NCBI RefSeq assembly: GCF_014204495.1
Contig: NZ_JACHLN010000004.1
Coordinates: forward strand, 310,001 to 374,000
Length of the DNA stretch: 64,000 bases
From: Sphingomonas kyeonggiensis
GTDB taxonomy: Bacteria > Pseudomonadota > Alphaproteobacteria > Sphingomonadales > Sphingomonadaceae
Direction: 5' to 3'
The translations under genes were made by a program, and so were the position numbers. Shown here one piece after another: positions 40,063 to 48,979 of this stretch. The notes beneath the pieces are model-generated. The model made no database searches. It had not been told where the DNA came from and was given only the letters and a program-made list of their open reading frames with translations. Positions within the stretch are counted from its first letter, which is position 1, and every line of letters starts with the position of its first letter.

Positions 40063-41091
40063 GTGAACGTCGACCTTTTCGATTTCGAGCTGCCGAACGA
40101 CCGTATCGCGCTGCGCCCCGCGGCCCCGCGCGATACGGCGCGTTTGCTCGTGCTCGACGGCCCCGAGGCCATGCGCGACCTCCATGTCCGCGACCTGCCG
40201 AACCAGCTGCGCGCCGGCGATTGCCTGGTGTTCAACGACACCCGCGTGATCCCCGCCCAGCTGGAAGGCGTGCGCGGAGAGGCGAAGATCGGCGCCACCC
40301 TCCACAAGCGCGAGGGACCGCGCCGCTGGCGCGCCTTCATCCGCAACGCCAAGCGGCTGCGCGACGGCGACACGGTCGATTTCGGCAATGGCGTCCTCGC
40401 CACCGCCGGCGACCGTGCCGAGGATGGCAGCTTCGCGCTCGATTTCCACGGCGACGAGCCGGTCGAGTTGCTACTCGAGCGCTGCGGCCGCATGCCGCTG
40501 CCGCCCTATATCGCCTCCAAGCGCCCGACCGATGCCCAAGACGCCGACGATTACCAGACGATGTTCGCCAACGAGCCGGGCGCCGTCGCCGCCCCCACCG
40601 CGGCGCTGCACTTCACGCCGGATCTGCTCGCCGCGCTCGACGCCGCCGGGGTTGGCCACACCACGCTGACCCTCCATGTCGGCGCCGGCACCTTCCTGCC
40701 GGTCAAGGCCGAGGACACCGCGGACCACAAGATGCACGCCGAATGGGGCCGCATCGACCAGGCCACGGCAGACCATCTCAACGCCGTCCGCGCCAAGGGC
40801 GGCCGGGTGATCGCGGTCGGCACCACCAGCCTGCGCCTGATCGAGAGCGCCGCCGGCGACGACAAGATCATCCGCCCGTTCGAAGGCGACACGGCGATCT
40901 TCATTACCCCCGGCTACCACTTCAAGGGCATCGACGGCCTGGTGACCAACTTCCACCTGCCGCGCTCGACGCTGTTCATGCTGGTGTCGTCACTGATGGG
41001 ACTGGAGCGGATGCAAGCGGCGTATGCGCATGCCATCGCCGACCATTATCGCTTCTACAGCTACGGGGACGCCTCGCTGCTGTTGCCTTGA
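40063..41091 (+). CDS. queA: S-adenosylmethionine:tRNA ribosyltransferase-isomerase
   Basis: A 342-residue enzyme forming epoxyqueuosine at tRNA position 34 from preQ1 and S-adenosylmethionine. Features: FDFELPNDRIALRPAAPRD, LVFNDTRVIPA, TAALHFTPDLLAAL, LTLHVGAGTFLPVK, GTTSLRLIES and VTNFHLPRSTLFMLVSS. The GTG at 40063 starts 4 bp after the cyclophilin stop. Its partner in the pathway, tgt, is at 50244, about 9 kb away, instead of adjacent as in many bacteria. Confidence 0.95.
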   Translation: MNVDLFDFELPNDRIALRPAAPRDTARLLVLDGPEAMRDLHVRDLPNQLRAGDCLVFNDTRVIPAQLEGVRGEAKIGATLHKREGPRRWRAFIRNAKRLRDGDTVDFGNGVLATAGDRAEDGSFALDFHGDEPVELLLERCGRMPLPPYIASKRPTDAQDADDYQTMFANEPGAVAAPTAALHFTPDLLAALDAAGVGHTTLTLHVGAGTFLPVKAEDTADHKMHAEWGRIDQATADHLNAVRAKGGRVIAVGTTSLRLIESAAGDDKIIRPFEGDTAIFITPGYHFKGIDGLVTNFHLPRSTLFMLVSSLMGLERMQAAYAHAIADHYRFYSYGDASLLLP

Positions 41092-41112
41092 GGCGCCCCG
41101 TGCCGTGCCGCG

Positions 41113-43542
41113 TCAGAAGCGCTGGCCGAACTTGATCCCGAAATATTGCGGCTTGGTCGGATAGAGCCGCGCATAGGGTGCGCACAGGCTCGGTGCGCAG
41201 GTGATGTTCTTGCTCAGGATGCCCCGCTCGTCGAAGGCGTTCTGGATGAACGCCTCGATCGAGAAGTTGGCAAAGCGGTAGCCGGCCGAGAAGTCCACCG
41301 TGGTGAACTGGTCGGTGTTGCCGAGCGCCGCATTGCCATCCGGCGTCAGGTACGAGGTCGTGCCGCTCTGATGGTTCAGATTGCCCTGCAGGAAGGCTTT
41401 ATCCGCGCCGAGCAGGAATTCGTAGCGTGCACCGAGGTTGAACTTGACCTTGGGTGTGACCGGCAATCGCGTGCCCTTGGGCGCGAATACCTGGCCGCCA
41501 TTGGCCGGATCGCAGCCATTGACCTGGTCGCAGAAGGGCTGGGTCAGCTTCGCATCGACATAGGTGCCCGAGCCGGTGAAGGTCAGCCCGCGCATCGGCG
41601 ACCAGCTGATATCGGCCTCGAAGCCGCGCGAGCGCGCCTTGCCGGCATTCACCGTATAGAAGATGCCGAGCACGCCCGGCAGGCTGTACTGCACGTCCTT
41701 CCATTCTTCCCAGAACAGCGCGGCGTTGAAGGTCAGGTGACGATCGAACCAGCTCGTCTTCCAGCCGATCTCGTAGTTGGTCAGCGTGTCCGCCTTGTAG
41801 GCCGGGATGCTCTGGATCTGGCCGAGCGCGAAGGCGTCGCGGTTGTTGCCGCCCGGACGGAAGCCGGTCGAGTAGGTGGCGTAGAGCAGCTTGTCCGGGC
41901 TCGGCTTCCAGGTGAGCGTCGCCTTGTGCGTCTCGCCGCGCTCGACATATTTCTTGTCGATGTTCGGGCATTCCTGGACCGTGCTCCCGGTACAGCCGAA
42001 CAGCGTGACCTGGCGATCGAACGCGCCATAGCCGCCCGAAAAGCCGTTCAGCGTGTTGTTGGCGATGAAGCCGCGGATGCCGGCGAGCAGCGTCAGGTTC
42101 GGCAGGATGTCGAACTCCGCCTCGCCGAACGCGGCATAGTCGCGGTCGACGCGGTGGATGGTGGTGAAATAGACATCGTCCGGGCCACCGCCCGGCACCG
42201 GCGGGCTGAACGGGTTCACCGCGGTGCTGACCCCCGGCAGGATATATTCGGCGATGCGATCGTCGATCTGGTGCTGCGCGAACAGGCCGGCGGTCAGGCG
42301 GAAGCGGTTCTTCGCCGGCGAGCTGATCCGCAGCTCGTTCGCCCATTTCTTGTAGCGGTCATAGCCACGCACCGCCTGGCTCGGATCGATGTCCTGCCCC
42401 GATGCCGTCTTGTAGTAATTGTAATCGGCATAGGTGTCGTAGGCGACGCTGAAATAGGAATAGTCCGAGGTGTTGTCGACGACGCGGTGGAACCAGGAGC
42501 CGGTATAGGTCAGGTCCCAGTTGCTGATCTGCCCCTTGATCGTCAGCGAAGCGAGATACCATTCGTCGCGATTGTGGCTCTCGATGAAGTCGTGGTTCTT
42601 GAGATCGCCGACGCGCGGATCGAACAGGAACTGGCCGCCCGCTTCCTGGTGCTGGTAGATGATCCCCGGCGTCACCGTCCAGCTGTCGGAAAGGTCGATG
42701 CCGAGCGCGGCGCGGCCGCCATAGGTCTCGACGTCGTTGTAATCGTCCTTGACCAGGTCGTTGTTGTTGATGGTCAGCGGTGCGTCGACGACATTGCCCA
42801 GGCCATCGGTGTGCGGGCGGTTATAGGTGCGCGTGCCCGGCGTGTTGTCGATATAGCCGCCTTCATGCTCGAAGAAGCCCGAGGCGCGGAAGGCGATCGT
42901 CTCGCTGATCGGGATGTTGATGAAGCCTTCGACCTGGCCGCCGAAATCCCCCTTGCCGAACTTGGAGATCTGCACGTCATAGCCCGCCTCGAACCCGGAA
43001 GTGCTCGGCTTATTGGTGATGATGCGCAGCGTGCCCGACAGCGAGCTCGCGCCGTATAGCGTGCCCTGCGGCCCCGCCAGCGCCTCGACGCGGGCCAGGT
43101 CATAGGCGTGGAGATCGACCGAGCCATAGATGGTCGTCACCGGCACGTCGTCGATATAGAGGCCGGCGCCCGGCAGCGGCCCCGAAGCGAGACCGTCGCC
43201 ACCCGTCGCGATGCCGCGGAAATAGAGCTGCGAGGCACCCGGTCCGAACGACTGGTAGCTGACGCTCGGCAGCAGCTTCACATAATCGTCGAAGCTGGAG
43301 ACGTGGTTCTCCTCAAGCTTGGCCGGGCTCAAGGCAGTGATGCTGATCGGAACGTCCTGCAGACTGGCTTCGCGCTTGGTGGCGGTAACGACGATCTCGT
43401 TGGGATCGCGATAGCCCGTCGCGTCCTGTTTCTCCGGCGTTTCCGCCGGCGTGGACGGCACTTGCTGCGCTGCAGCAACGCCGCTGAACCCTGTGAGCAT
43501 AGTGCTTGCGAAAAGGAACTGCGCAACCCGCGTCATACGCAT
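41113..43542 (-). CDS. TonB-dependent outer-membrane receptor
   Basis: An 809-residue receptor importing an unknown substrate with TonB energy. Signal sequence (about 1-25), TonB box region NEIVVTATKREASLQDVPIS, plug domain (about 50-170) with LYIDDVPV and VEALAGPQGTLYG, then a 22-strand barrel ending in YFGIKFGQRF with terminal Phe, needed for barrel assembly. The plug type matches the large sphingomonad/Caulobacter receptor class linked to plant or xenobiotic compounds. GGGGAGG lies 6 nt upstream of the ATG. Downstream of the TPR-sulfotransferase on the same strand (105 bp). Confidence 0.93.
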   Translation of the reverse strand: MRMTRVAQFLFASTMLTGFSGVAAAQQVPSTPAETPEKQDATGYRDPNEIVVTATKREASLQDVPISITALSPAKLEENHVSSFDDYVKLLPSVSYQSFGPGASQLYFRGIATGGDGLASGPLPGAGLYIDDVPVTTIYGSVDLHAYDLARVEALAGPQGTLYGASSLSGTLRIITNKPSTSGFEAGYDVQISKFGKGDFGGQVEGFINIPISETIAFRASGFFEHEGGYIDNTPGTRTYNRPHTDGLGNVVDAPLTINNNDLVKDDYNDVETYGGRAALGIDLSDSWTVTPGIIYQHQEAGGQFLFDPRVGDLKNHDFIESHNRDEWYLASLTIKGQISNWDLTYTGSWFHRVVDNTSDYSYFSVAYDTYADYNYYKTASGQDIDPSQAVRGYDRYKKWANELRISSPAKNRFRLTAGLFAQHQIDDRIAEYILPGVSTAVNPFSPPVPGGGPDDVYFTTIHRVDRDYAAFGEAEFDILPNLTLLAGIRGFIANNTLNGFSGGYGAFDRQVTLFGCTGSTVQECPNIDKKYVERGETHKATLTWKPSPDKLLYATYSTGFRPGGNNRDAFALGQIQSIPAYKADTLTNYEIGWKTSWFDRHLTFNAALFWEEWKDVQYSLPGVLGIFYTVNAGKARSRGFEADISWSPMRGLTFTGSGTYVDAKLTQPFCDQVNGCDPANGGQVFAPKGTRLPVTPKVKFNLGARYEFLLGADKAFLQGNLNHQSGTTSYLTPDGNAALGNTDQFTTVDFSAGYRFANFSIEAFIQNAFDERGILSKNITCAPSLCAPYARLYPTKPQYFGIKFGQRF

Positions 43543-43615
43543 AACGGCCTCCCCTTAGCTAAGAGAAGAGAGGCTGTTATTACAAACTTGTGAAGTCAAG
43601 CAGGTGCTGAACTAT

Positions 43616-43630
43616 GCGAATTAAGTTCGC
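43616..43630. promoter_or_regulatory. Short palindrome in the TonB-receptor promoter region
   Basis: GCGAA (43616-43620) and TTCGC (43626-43630) flank TTAAG. It lies about 75 bp upstream of the receptor start, within the 105-bp gap to the sulfotransferase gene. Plausible operator, short, no further support. Confidence 0.25.
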
Positions 43631-43647
43631 GCTGCATTGCAAAAATG

Positions 43648-45411
43648 TCACGGTCGCGGAACGTCCGGATAGGCCGTGAGAACGGGCCCGAGCGCGACCT
43701 CGATCGGGCCGAGCCAGGGCGCGAAATGCTGCCATTGCTCCATCCCCTCGCGGAAGATCGGGCGACGAACCTGCTCCGAGGAAGCGGTGCGCACCGCACG
43801 CTCGGTCTTGTGGAAGTCCAGGCAGCCAGGCTCGAAGTCCAGCCCGGTGGCGGCGAGCAGCGCACGCACCTGCGCCTCGGTATCCTCGACCATGCGCTCA
43901 TAGATCACCCGGTGGACTCGCCCCGGCAGCGCCGCGTCGACCCCGGCCATGGCGCGGACATAGTCGGCATAATAGCGGCCGATCTCGGTCAGGTCGTAGG
44001 AGAAGGCCTGGCCGTGCGCGAAATGCTGCTTGAACAGCGAGAAGCCGCAGCTCAGCGGATGGCGGCGCGCGTCGACGATCGTCGCATTGGGCAGGATCAG
44101 CTGGATCAGCCCGGCATAGAGCCAGTTGTTCGGCATCTTGTCGACGAAGCGCGGGGTGCCCGCCTTGCGCTGTACCCGGGTGCGATCGAGATATTCCTGG
44201 CCCCAGGCGGCGGCGGTCTCCGCGTCGAGCTCGGCGAGCCCGCCCGGCCCCAGCCGGCCCGCGAGCATGGCGATGTCGGGCAGCTCCATCGTGCCTTCCA
44301 CCTGGCTGTGGCTGGCGAGGATCTGCTCGACCAGGGTCGATCCGGCGCGCGGCAGTGATACGACGAAGATCGGATCCTCGGCCTGGCACCCCCAGCCGGC
44401 GCGCGCGGCAAAGAACGCCGCATCCTGCGTCGCCAGCTGGCGATCGACCAGCGCGCTGGTCTCGTCCGCATCATAGTGGATCATCGCCCGGCGCAGACGA
44501 TTGCCTTCGGCATAGTGCGCGAAGCTCTCGGCATAATCGCCGGCATCCTCCTCGGCCTTGCCCAGCGCGAAATGGAGGTGGAAGCGGTCGTCATGGCTGA
44601 TCGCATCGTCGGCCAGCGCACCGCGCATCGCATCGGCATCCTCGGGCGTGAAGCGCCAGGTCTTGAGGTTGGCGAGGCTCCACCAGCTGCCGCCCAGCCC
44701 GGGCTCCAGCTCGATGCTGCGGCGATAGGCCTCGACGCTCTCGGCCTGCTCGCCCACCGTCTTCAGCGCATGGCCCAGGCTCATCCACACCTTGGCCTGG
44801 CGCGGATGCTCGGCAAGGATCGTGCGGTACAGCTCCACCGCCAGGTCATAGTCGCCGCTGCGGCCAAGGATCGCCGCCTTGAGGATGTCGTTGCTGGGAT
44901 CCTCCGGCGCCTCGGCGATCAGCGAGTCGATCTCGGCCAGCGCGTCCTCGGGCCGGCCATGCCGGTGGAGGACCAGCGCGAGATTGTGCCGTGCCGCGGC
45001 GAAACCGGGCGCCAGCTCGAGCGCGCGGCGCAGCAACGTCTCGGCATCGCGCCAGCGCCCGAGCCGCCCGGCCAGCTCGGCCATCATCCGGATCGCCGCA
45101 ACATCGGTCGGCTGGGCATGGAGCCGGCCGCGCAAACGCATCTCGGCGCGGTCGAGCGCGCCTTGCGCCAGCGCCGCCGCCGCGTCGATCAGCTCGGGAT
45201 CGGATACCGATAGCGAGACCGCGCGAAGATGCGCCGCGCCGCCCGCGCCGGAATCCCCCGCCGCATGCCAGAGATTGCCGATCGCCCGCCACGCGCCGGG
45301 CTGGGGCGGATCAAGCGCTTCGGCCTGGCGCAGCGCGCGGGCGGCGGCATCGCGCTCTCCCGCTTCGATCGCCGCCTTCGCCGCATCCAGCCGCGCCCGC
45401 ACTTCGCTCAC
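43648..45411 (-). CDS. TPR-repeat sulfotransferase
   Basis: About 587 residues. The N-terminal 300 residues are TPR units (e.g. LLRRALELAPGFAAARHNLA, VWMSLGHALKTVGEQAESV). The C-terminal 280 residues are a sulfotransferase: 5'-PAPS-binding loop SLPRAGSTLVEQILASHSQV, then PRFVDKMPNNWLYAGLIQLI and VDARRHPLSCGFS (3'-phosphate site). Related proteins resemble tyrosylprotein sulfotransferases; substrate unknown. The GTG at 45411 is preferred because GGGGGAAG precedes it; an ATG at 45444 adds 11 residues. It commonly neighbours TonB receptors in sphingomonads, as here. Confidence 0.85.
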   Translation of the reverse strand: MSEVRARLDAAKAAIEAGERDAAARALRQAEALDPPQPGAWRAIGNLWHAAGDSGAGGAAHLRAVSLSVSDPELIDAAAALAQGALDRAEMRLRGRLHAQPTDVAAIRMMAELAGRLGRWRDAETLLRRALELAPGFAAARHNLALVLHRHGRPEDALAEIDSLIAEAPEDPSNDILKAAILGRSGDYDLAVELYRTILAEHPRQAKVWMSLGHALKTVGEQAESVEAYRRSIELEPGLGGSWWSLANLKTWRFTPEDADAMRGALADDAISHDDRFHLHFALGKAEEDAGDYAESFAHYAEGNRLRRAMIHYDADETSALVDRQLATQDAAFFAARAGWGCQAEDPIFVVSLPRAGSTLVEQILASHSQVEGTMELPDIAMLAGRLGPGGLAELDAETAAAWGQEYLDRTRVQRKAGTPRFVDKMPNNWLYAGLIQLILPNATIVDARRHPLSCGFSLFKQHFAHGQAFSYDLTEIGRYYADYVRAMAGVDAALPGRVHRVIYERMVEDTEAQVRALLAATGLDFEPGCLDFHKTERAVRTASSEQVRRPIFREGMEQWQHFAPWLGPIEVALGPVLTAYPDVPRP

Positions 45412-45548
45412 ACGCTTCCCCCGCCGAACCTGCACCGCGATCATGCGACGCACGGGCGTGGTCCGCAACGCCCCACCTTCGCCACGGATTGCGCCTTGGG
45501 TGGCAAGCGCGGTAGCGGTCCTCGTTATCGCGATTCGGAAGGGTTCCC

Positions 45549-46088
45549 ATGCGTTTGTTGTTTGCGCTCGCGGCGTTGATCGCGACTCCCGCCTTTGCGC
45601 AGGCCGCCCATGCCCAGGATCGCGTCGGCATCCCGATGCCGCCGGCGAATACTGCCAACCCGATCGGAACCAGCACGCGCGAGCAGCCCGCCTTCACTGT
45701 GATCGCCGAGCCCGTGGCGATGATGATCGCCGCCTTCGACGCGGACGGTGACGGCAAGGTCACCCGCGCCGAATTCGATGCCGGCCTGAAACGCAGCTTC
45801 GATGCGATCGACACCCGCCACCAGGGCTGGCTCGGCTATATCGCCTATTCGGACTGGCAGGAGCGCTGGATGGGCGATCGCAACACCGTGCCCAGCCCCT
45901 TCGAAGTCGATCGCGACGGCGACAACAAGATCACCTTCGCCGAGATCGCCGAGCGCTTCGACCTGCTCTTCACTCGCTTCGATGCCGACAAGAACGGCGT
46001 GCTGGAGCGCAAGGAACTCGTCACCATTCGCCCGCAGATGCCGCCTCCCGGCGCAGGACGTGGAAAGAAGGGCCGCGGCCCGAACTGA
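45549..46088 (+). CDS. Exported EF-hand calcium-binding protein
   Basis: A 179-residue protein with a signal sequence (LLFALAALIATPAFAQ) and EF-hand loops: DADGDGKVTRAEF, a degenerate one around DTRHQGWLGYIAY, DRDGDNKITFAEI and DADKNGVLERKEL, each with acidic residues at 1, 3, 5 and Glu at 12 in the good copies. Binds Ca2+ in the periplasm. C-terminal tail basic. First of several metal-related genes on this strand; AAGGG lies upstream of the ATG. Confidence 0.87.
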   Translation: MRLLFALAALIATPAFAQAAHAQDRVGIPMPPANTANPIGTSTREQPAFTVIAEPVAMMIAAFDADGDGKVTRAEFDAGLKRSFDAIDTRHQGWLGYIAYSDWQERWMGDRNTVPSPFEVDRDGDNKITFAEIAERFDLLFTRFDADKNGVLERKELVTIRPQMPPPGAGRGKKGRGPN

Positions 46089-46129
46089 TGTCCTAGCATC
46101 ACATGCAGCGACCCAGCTAAAGCGAGTCC

Positions 46130-47080
46130 ATGGCCGCGCACGATCACAACCACAACCACAACGGACATGCACATCACGGCCATGGGCACAGCCATGCGCC
46201 CGCGGATTTCGGCCGTGCCTTCGCCATCGGCACCGCGCTGAACCTCGCCTTCGTGCTGGTCGAGGGCGCGGCGGGCTTCCTGACCCATTCGATGGCGCTG
46301 CTGGCCGATGCCGGGCACAATCTGTCCGACGTGCTTGGCCTGCTGATCGCCTGGGGCGGCGCCGAGCTGGCCAAGCGCCCCGCCTCGCCGCGCTTCACCT
46401 ATGGCCTGCGCGGCTCGTCGATCCTGGCGGCGCTCGCCAATGCGGTGCTGCTGTTCGTCGCGGTCGGCGCAATCCTGCTCGAGACGATCCAGCGCCTGTC
46501 CGAGCCGCGCGACGTGCCGGGCATGACGGTGATGCTCGTCGCCGGCGCCGGCATCGTCGTCAACCTGGCGACCGCCCTGCTCTTCGCCAGCGGCCGCAAG
46601 GGCGACGTAAACATCCGCGGTGCCTATCTCCACATGGCGGCGGATGCCGCGGTCTCGGCCGGCGTGGTGATCGCCGGCGCGCTGATCCTGTTCACCGGCG
46701 CCGACTGGATCGACCCCGCGATCAGCCTGGTCATCGTGGGCGTGATCCTGTGGAGCAGCTGGGGGCTGTTCACCGAATCGCTGACCATGGCGCTGCAGGC
46801 CGTTCCCAAGGGCATCGATTCCGCCGCGGTCGAAGCCGCACTCGCCTCGATGCCCGGCGTGACGCGCGTCCATGATCTCCACATCTGGCCGATGAGCACC
46901 ACCGAGGCCGCGCTCACCGCACATCTCGTCATGCCGGACGGCCATCCCGGCGATGCTTTCCTGATCGCGCTGCAACATCGGCTGGCGCACGACTTCAGGA
47001 TCGATCATACGACCGTGCAGATCGAATTGGGGGACGGGGCGGAATGTCGGATGCATGGGAGTGGACACGCGCATGAGTGA
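46130..47080 (+). CDS. Cation diffusion facilitator (CzcD/ZitB-like metal exporter)
   Basis: A 316-residue CDF antiporter exporting Zn2+ or a similar ion in exchange for protons. Histidine-rich cytoplasmic N-terminus (HDHNHNHNGHAHHGHGHSH), six membrane helices, metal site in ALLADAGHNLSDVLGL (H-x3-D) and MAADAAVSAGVV (D-x3-A variant of the TM5 site), and a C-terminal ferredoxin-like domain with VHDLHIWPMSTTEAALTAHL. Starts at an ATG at 46130, 41 bp after the EF-hand gene. Metal specificity is inferred from His richness. Confidence 0.88.
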   Translation: MAAHDHNHNHNGHAHHGHGHSHAPADFGRAFAIGTALNLAFVLVEGAAGFLTHSMALLADAGHNLSDVLGLLIAWGGAELAKRPASPRFTYGLRGSSILAALANAVLLFVAVGAILLETIQRLSEPRDVPGMTVMLVAGAGIVVNLATALLFASGRKGDVNIRGAYLHMAADAAVSAGVVIAGALILFTGADWIDPAISLVIVGVILWSSWGLFTESLTMALQAVPKGIDSAAVEAALASMPGVTRVHDLHIWPMSTTEAALTAHLVMPDGHPGDAFLIALQHRLAHDFRIDHTTVQIELGDGAECRMHGSGHAHE

Positions 47081-47720
47081 CGCGTCGCCCATTCGGCTGG
47101 TCATCTTCGATTTCGACGGCACGCTTTCCGACAGCGGCGACTGGTTCCTGTCGGTCGTCGACGAGCTGGCGCGCAAGTTCCGATTCCGCACGGTCGAGTC
47201 CCATGAAGTCGACATGCTGCGCAACAAGAGCTCGCGCGACGTGATCGAGTTCCTCGGCATCTCGAAGTGGAAGCTGCCGCTGATCGCGCGCCATGTGCGC
47301 CGTCTGGTCGGCCGCAACGCGCATCAGATCGAGCTGTTTCCGGGAACGCCCGACCTGCTCGAGCAGATCGCCGCCACCGGCGTGAAGATCGCGCTGGTCA
47401 CGTCGAACGCGGAGGCCAATGCCCGCAAGATCCTTGGCCCGGTCCATGCCGCCCGGATCGATTTCTTCGCATGCGGCTCCTCGCTGTTCGGCAAGGCACC
47501 CAAGTTCCGCCGCGTGCTCAGGAAGATGGGCGTGAAGCCGCACGAGGTGCTGGCGATCGGCGACGAGACCCGCGACGTCGATGCCGCCCGCGAAGTCGGC
47601 ATGCGCGCCGGATCGGTGCTGTGGGGCTATGCCGCCGAGGAGCTGCTCGCCGCGATGGAGCCCGACGTGATGTTCCGCACCCCGCAGGACATCATCGACT
47701 ATGTGTCCGCCAGCCGCTGA
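47073..47720 (+). CDS. HAD-family phosphatase
   Basis: A 215-residue haloacid-dehalogenase hydrolase of the phosphoglycolate-phosphatase-like group. Motif I IFDFDGTLSDSG (nucleophile and acid Asp), cap with many basic residues, motif II LVTSNAE, motif III Lys in FGKAPKFRR and motif IV IGDETRDVDAAR. Substrate unknown. The ATG at 47073 overlaps the CDF gene end by 8 bp and follows GGGAG; an in-frame ATG at 47055 is the alternative. Translationally coupled to the metal exporter. Confidence 0.85.
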   Translation: MSDASPIRLVIFDFDGTLSDSGDWFLSVVDELARKFRFRTVESHEVDMLRNKSSRDVIEFLGISKWKLPLIARHVRRLVGRNAHQIELFPGTPDLLEQIAATGVKIALVTSNAEANARKILGPVHAARIDFFACGSSLFGKAPKFRRVLRKMGVKPHEVLAIGDETRDVDAAREVGMRAGSVLWGYAAEELLAAMEPDVMFRTPQDIIDYVSASR

Positions 47721-47766
47721 GGCCCGTTTCGGTTGAACGCATTCCCCCGACCTGTAAGGTACGGAC

Positions 47767-48840
47767 ATGGAACGTTTGCGTTGGACCTGGATCTGGCTTC
47801 CCCCCTTCGCGGGTGCGCTGAGCCTCGTTTTCGGCAGCTCCTTCACGCTCCCGCCGCTGCTGCTCGGCATCGTGCTGATCGCCACCGTGCTGGCCGCCGT
47901 CCATCATGCCGAGCTGATCGCGCACAAGATGGGCGAGCCGTTCGGCACCTTCCTGCTCGCCCTCGCCGTCACGGTGATCGAGGTCGGGCTGATCCTCACC
48001 CTGATGCTCCAGGGCAAGGCCGGCGCCGAGACGCTGGCGCGCGACACCGTCTTCTCCGCGGTGATGATCATCCTCAACGGCCTGCTCGGCGCGTTCATCC
48101 TGTTCGGGGCGTTGCGCCATCATGAGCAGAGCTTCCAGCAGGTCGGCGTCAGTGCCTCGCTGGCGACGCTCTGCACGCTCACCGTGCTGACCCTCGTCCT
48201 GCCCAATTTCGCCGCGTCGGAGCATGGCCCCTATTACGCGCCCTCGCAGCTCGCCTTTGTCGCGATCGTGTCGCTGCTGCTCTATCTCACCTTCGTGATG
48301 GTGCAGACCGTGCGCCACCGCGGCTATTTCCTGCCGCCCGGCGGGGAGACCGAAGACCCCGAGGCGCATGCCCCGCCGCCGAGCGGCAGGCAGACCGCGC
48401 TGTCGGGCGTCCTGCTCGTCGCCTGCCTGGTCGAAGTCGTGCTGCTCGCCAAGGCGCTGGCGCCCGCGATCGAGGAAGGCGTCGCCTCGGCCGGAGCGCC
48501 GCATGCCGTGGTCGGTGTGGTGATCGCCGCGCTCGTGCTGCTCCCGGAGAGCGTCGCCGCGGTGCGCGCCGCGATGGCCAACCGGCTGCAGACCAGCCTC
48601 AACCTCGCACTCGGCTCCGCGCTGGCGACGATCGGCCTCACCATCCCGGCGGTGGCGATGCTGTCGCTGGTCCAGGACCTGCCCCTGGCGCTCGGCCTCG
48701 ATTCCAAGGGCATCGTGCTGCTGTCGCTGACGCTGCTCGTGACCACCCAGTCGCTCGCCACTGCCCGCACCACGGTGCTGCAGGGCGTGGTGCACCTCGT
48801 CATCTTCGGGGTGTTCGTCTTTACCACCCTGGTCCCCTAG
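47767..48840 (+). CDS. Ca2+/H+ (or Na+/H+) exchanger, ChaA/CaCA family
   Basis: A 357-residue antiporter with about 11 membrane helices. Two inverted CaCA repeats: AAVHHAELIAHKMGEPFGTF to LAVTVIEVGLI in the first, and ALVLLPESVAAVRAAMANRL to NLALGSALATIGLTIPAVAM in the second; the acidic centres VIE and LPE bind the cation. A hydrophilic loop with an acidic/His stretch (GGETEDPEAHAPPPSG) separates the halves. Best match is the ChaA-type calcium/sodium-proton exchanger. 46 bp after the HAD gene. Confidence 0.87.
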   Translation: MERLRWTWIWLPPFAGALSLVFGSSFTLPPLLLGIVLIATVLAAVHHAELIAHKMGEPFGTFLLALAVTVIEVGLILTLMLQGKAGAETLARDTVFSAVMIILNGLLGAFILFGALRHHEQSFQQVGVSASLATLCTLTVLTLVLPNFAASEHGPYYAPSQLAFVAIVSLLLYLTFVMVQTVRHRGYFLPPGGETEDPEAHAPPPSGRQTALSGVLLVACLVEVVLLAKALAPAIEEGVASAGAPHAVVGVVIAALVLLPESVAAVRAAMANRLQTSLNLALGSALATIGLTIPAVAMLSLVQDLPLALGLDSKGIVLLSLTLLVTTQSLATARTTVLQGVVHLVIFGVFVFTTLVP

Positions 48841-48870
48841 GCGCGCAAAAGGGACGCTTACGTTTTGCAT

Positions 48871-48899
48871 CGTCACCCCGGCCTTGAGCCGGGGTCCCG
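48871..48899. repeat. Single copy of the dispersed palindromic repeat
   Basis: CGTCACCCCGGC then CTTGA then GCCGGGGTCCC forms a 7-bp GC stem with a 5-nt loop. It matches one arm of the repeat at 59323-59351. Lies after the exchanger gene and could also aid termination. Confidence 0.7.
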
Positions 48900-48930
48900 C
48901 TTCTTCTTCGGTGGCGCAGCGCCGGTTCGT

Positions 48931-48969
48931 TGCACCGATATAGTTGACTCAATCAACTATATCGGTGCA
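48931..48969. promoter_or_regulatory. Perfect 17-bp inverted repeat, candidate MarR operator
   Basis: TGCACCGATATAGTTGA (48931-48947) and TCAACTATATCGGTGCA (48953-48969) are exact reverse complements with a 5-nt spacer. The right arm ends 10 bp before the ATG of the MarR-GNAT fusion, so a bound dimer would cover the promoter, and the transcript could fold over the ribosome-binding site. The AT-rich core of the arms and the position fit MarR autoregulation (inference). Confidence 0.75.
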
Positions 48970-48979
48970 GGTTGCCCAT

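Noticed and set aside
41146..43059. 637-codon plus-strand frame opposite the TonB receptor
   Set aside because: Composition is that of an antisense shadow; receptor motifs are on the other strand.
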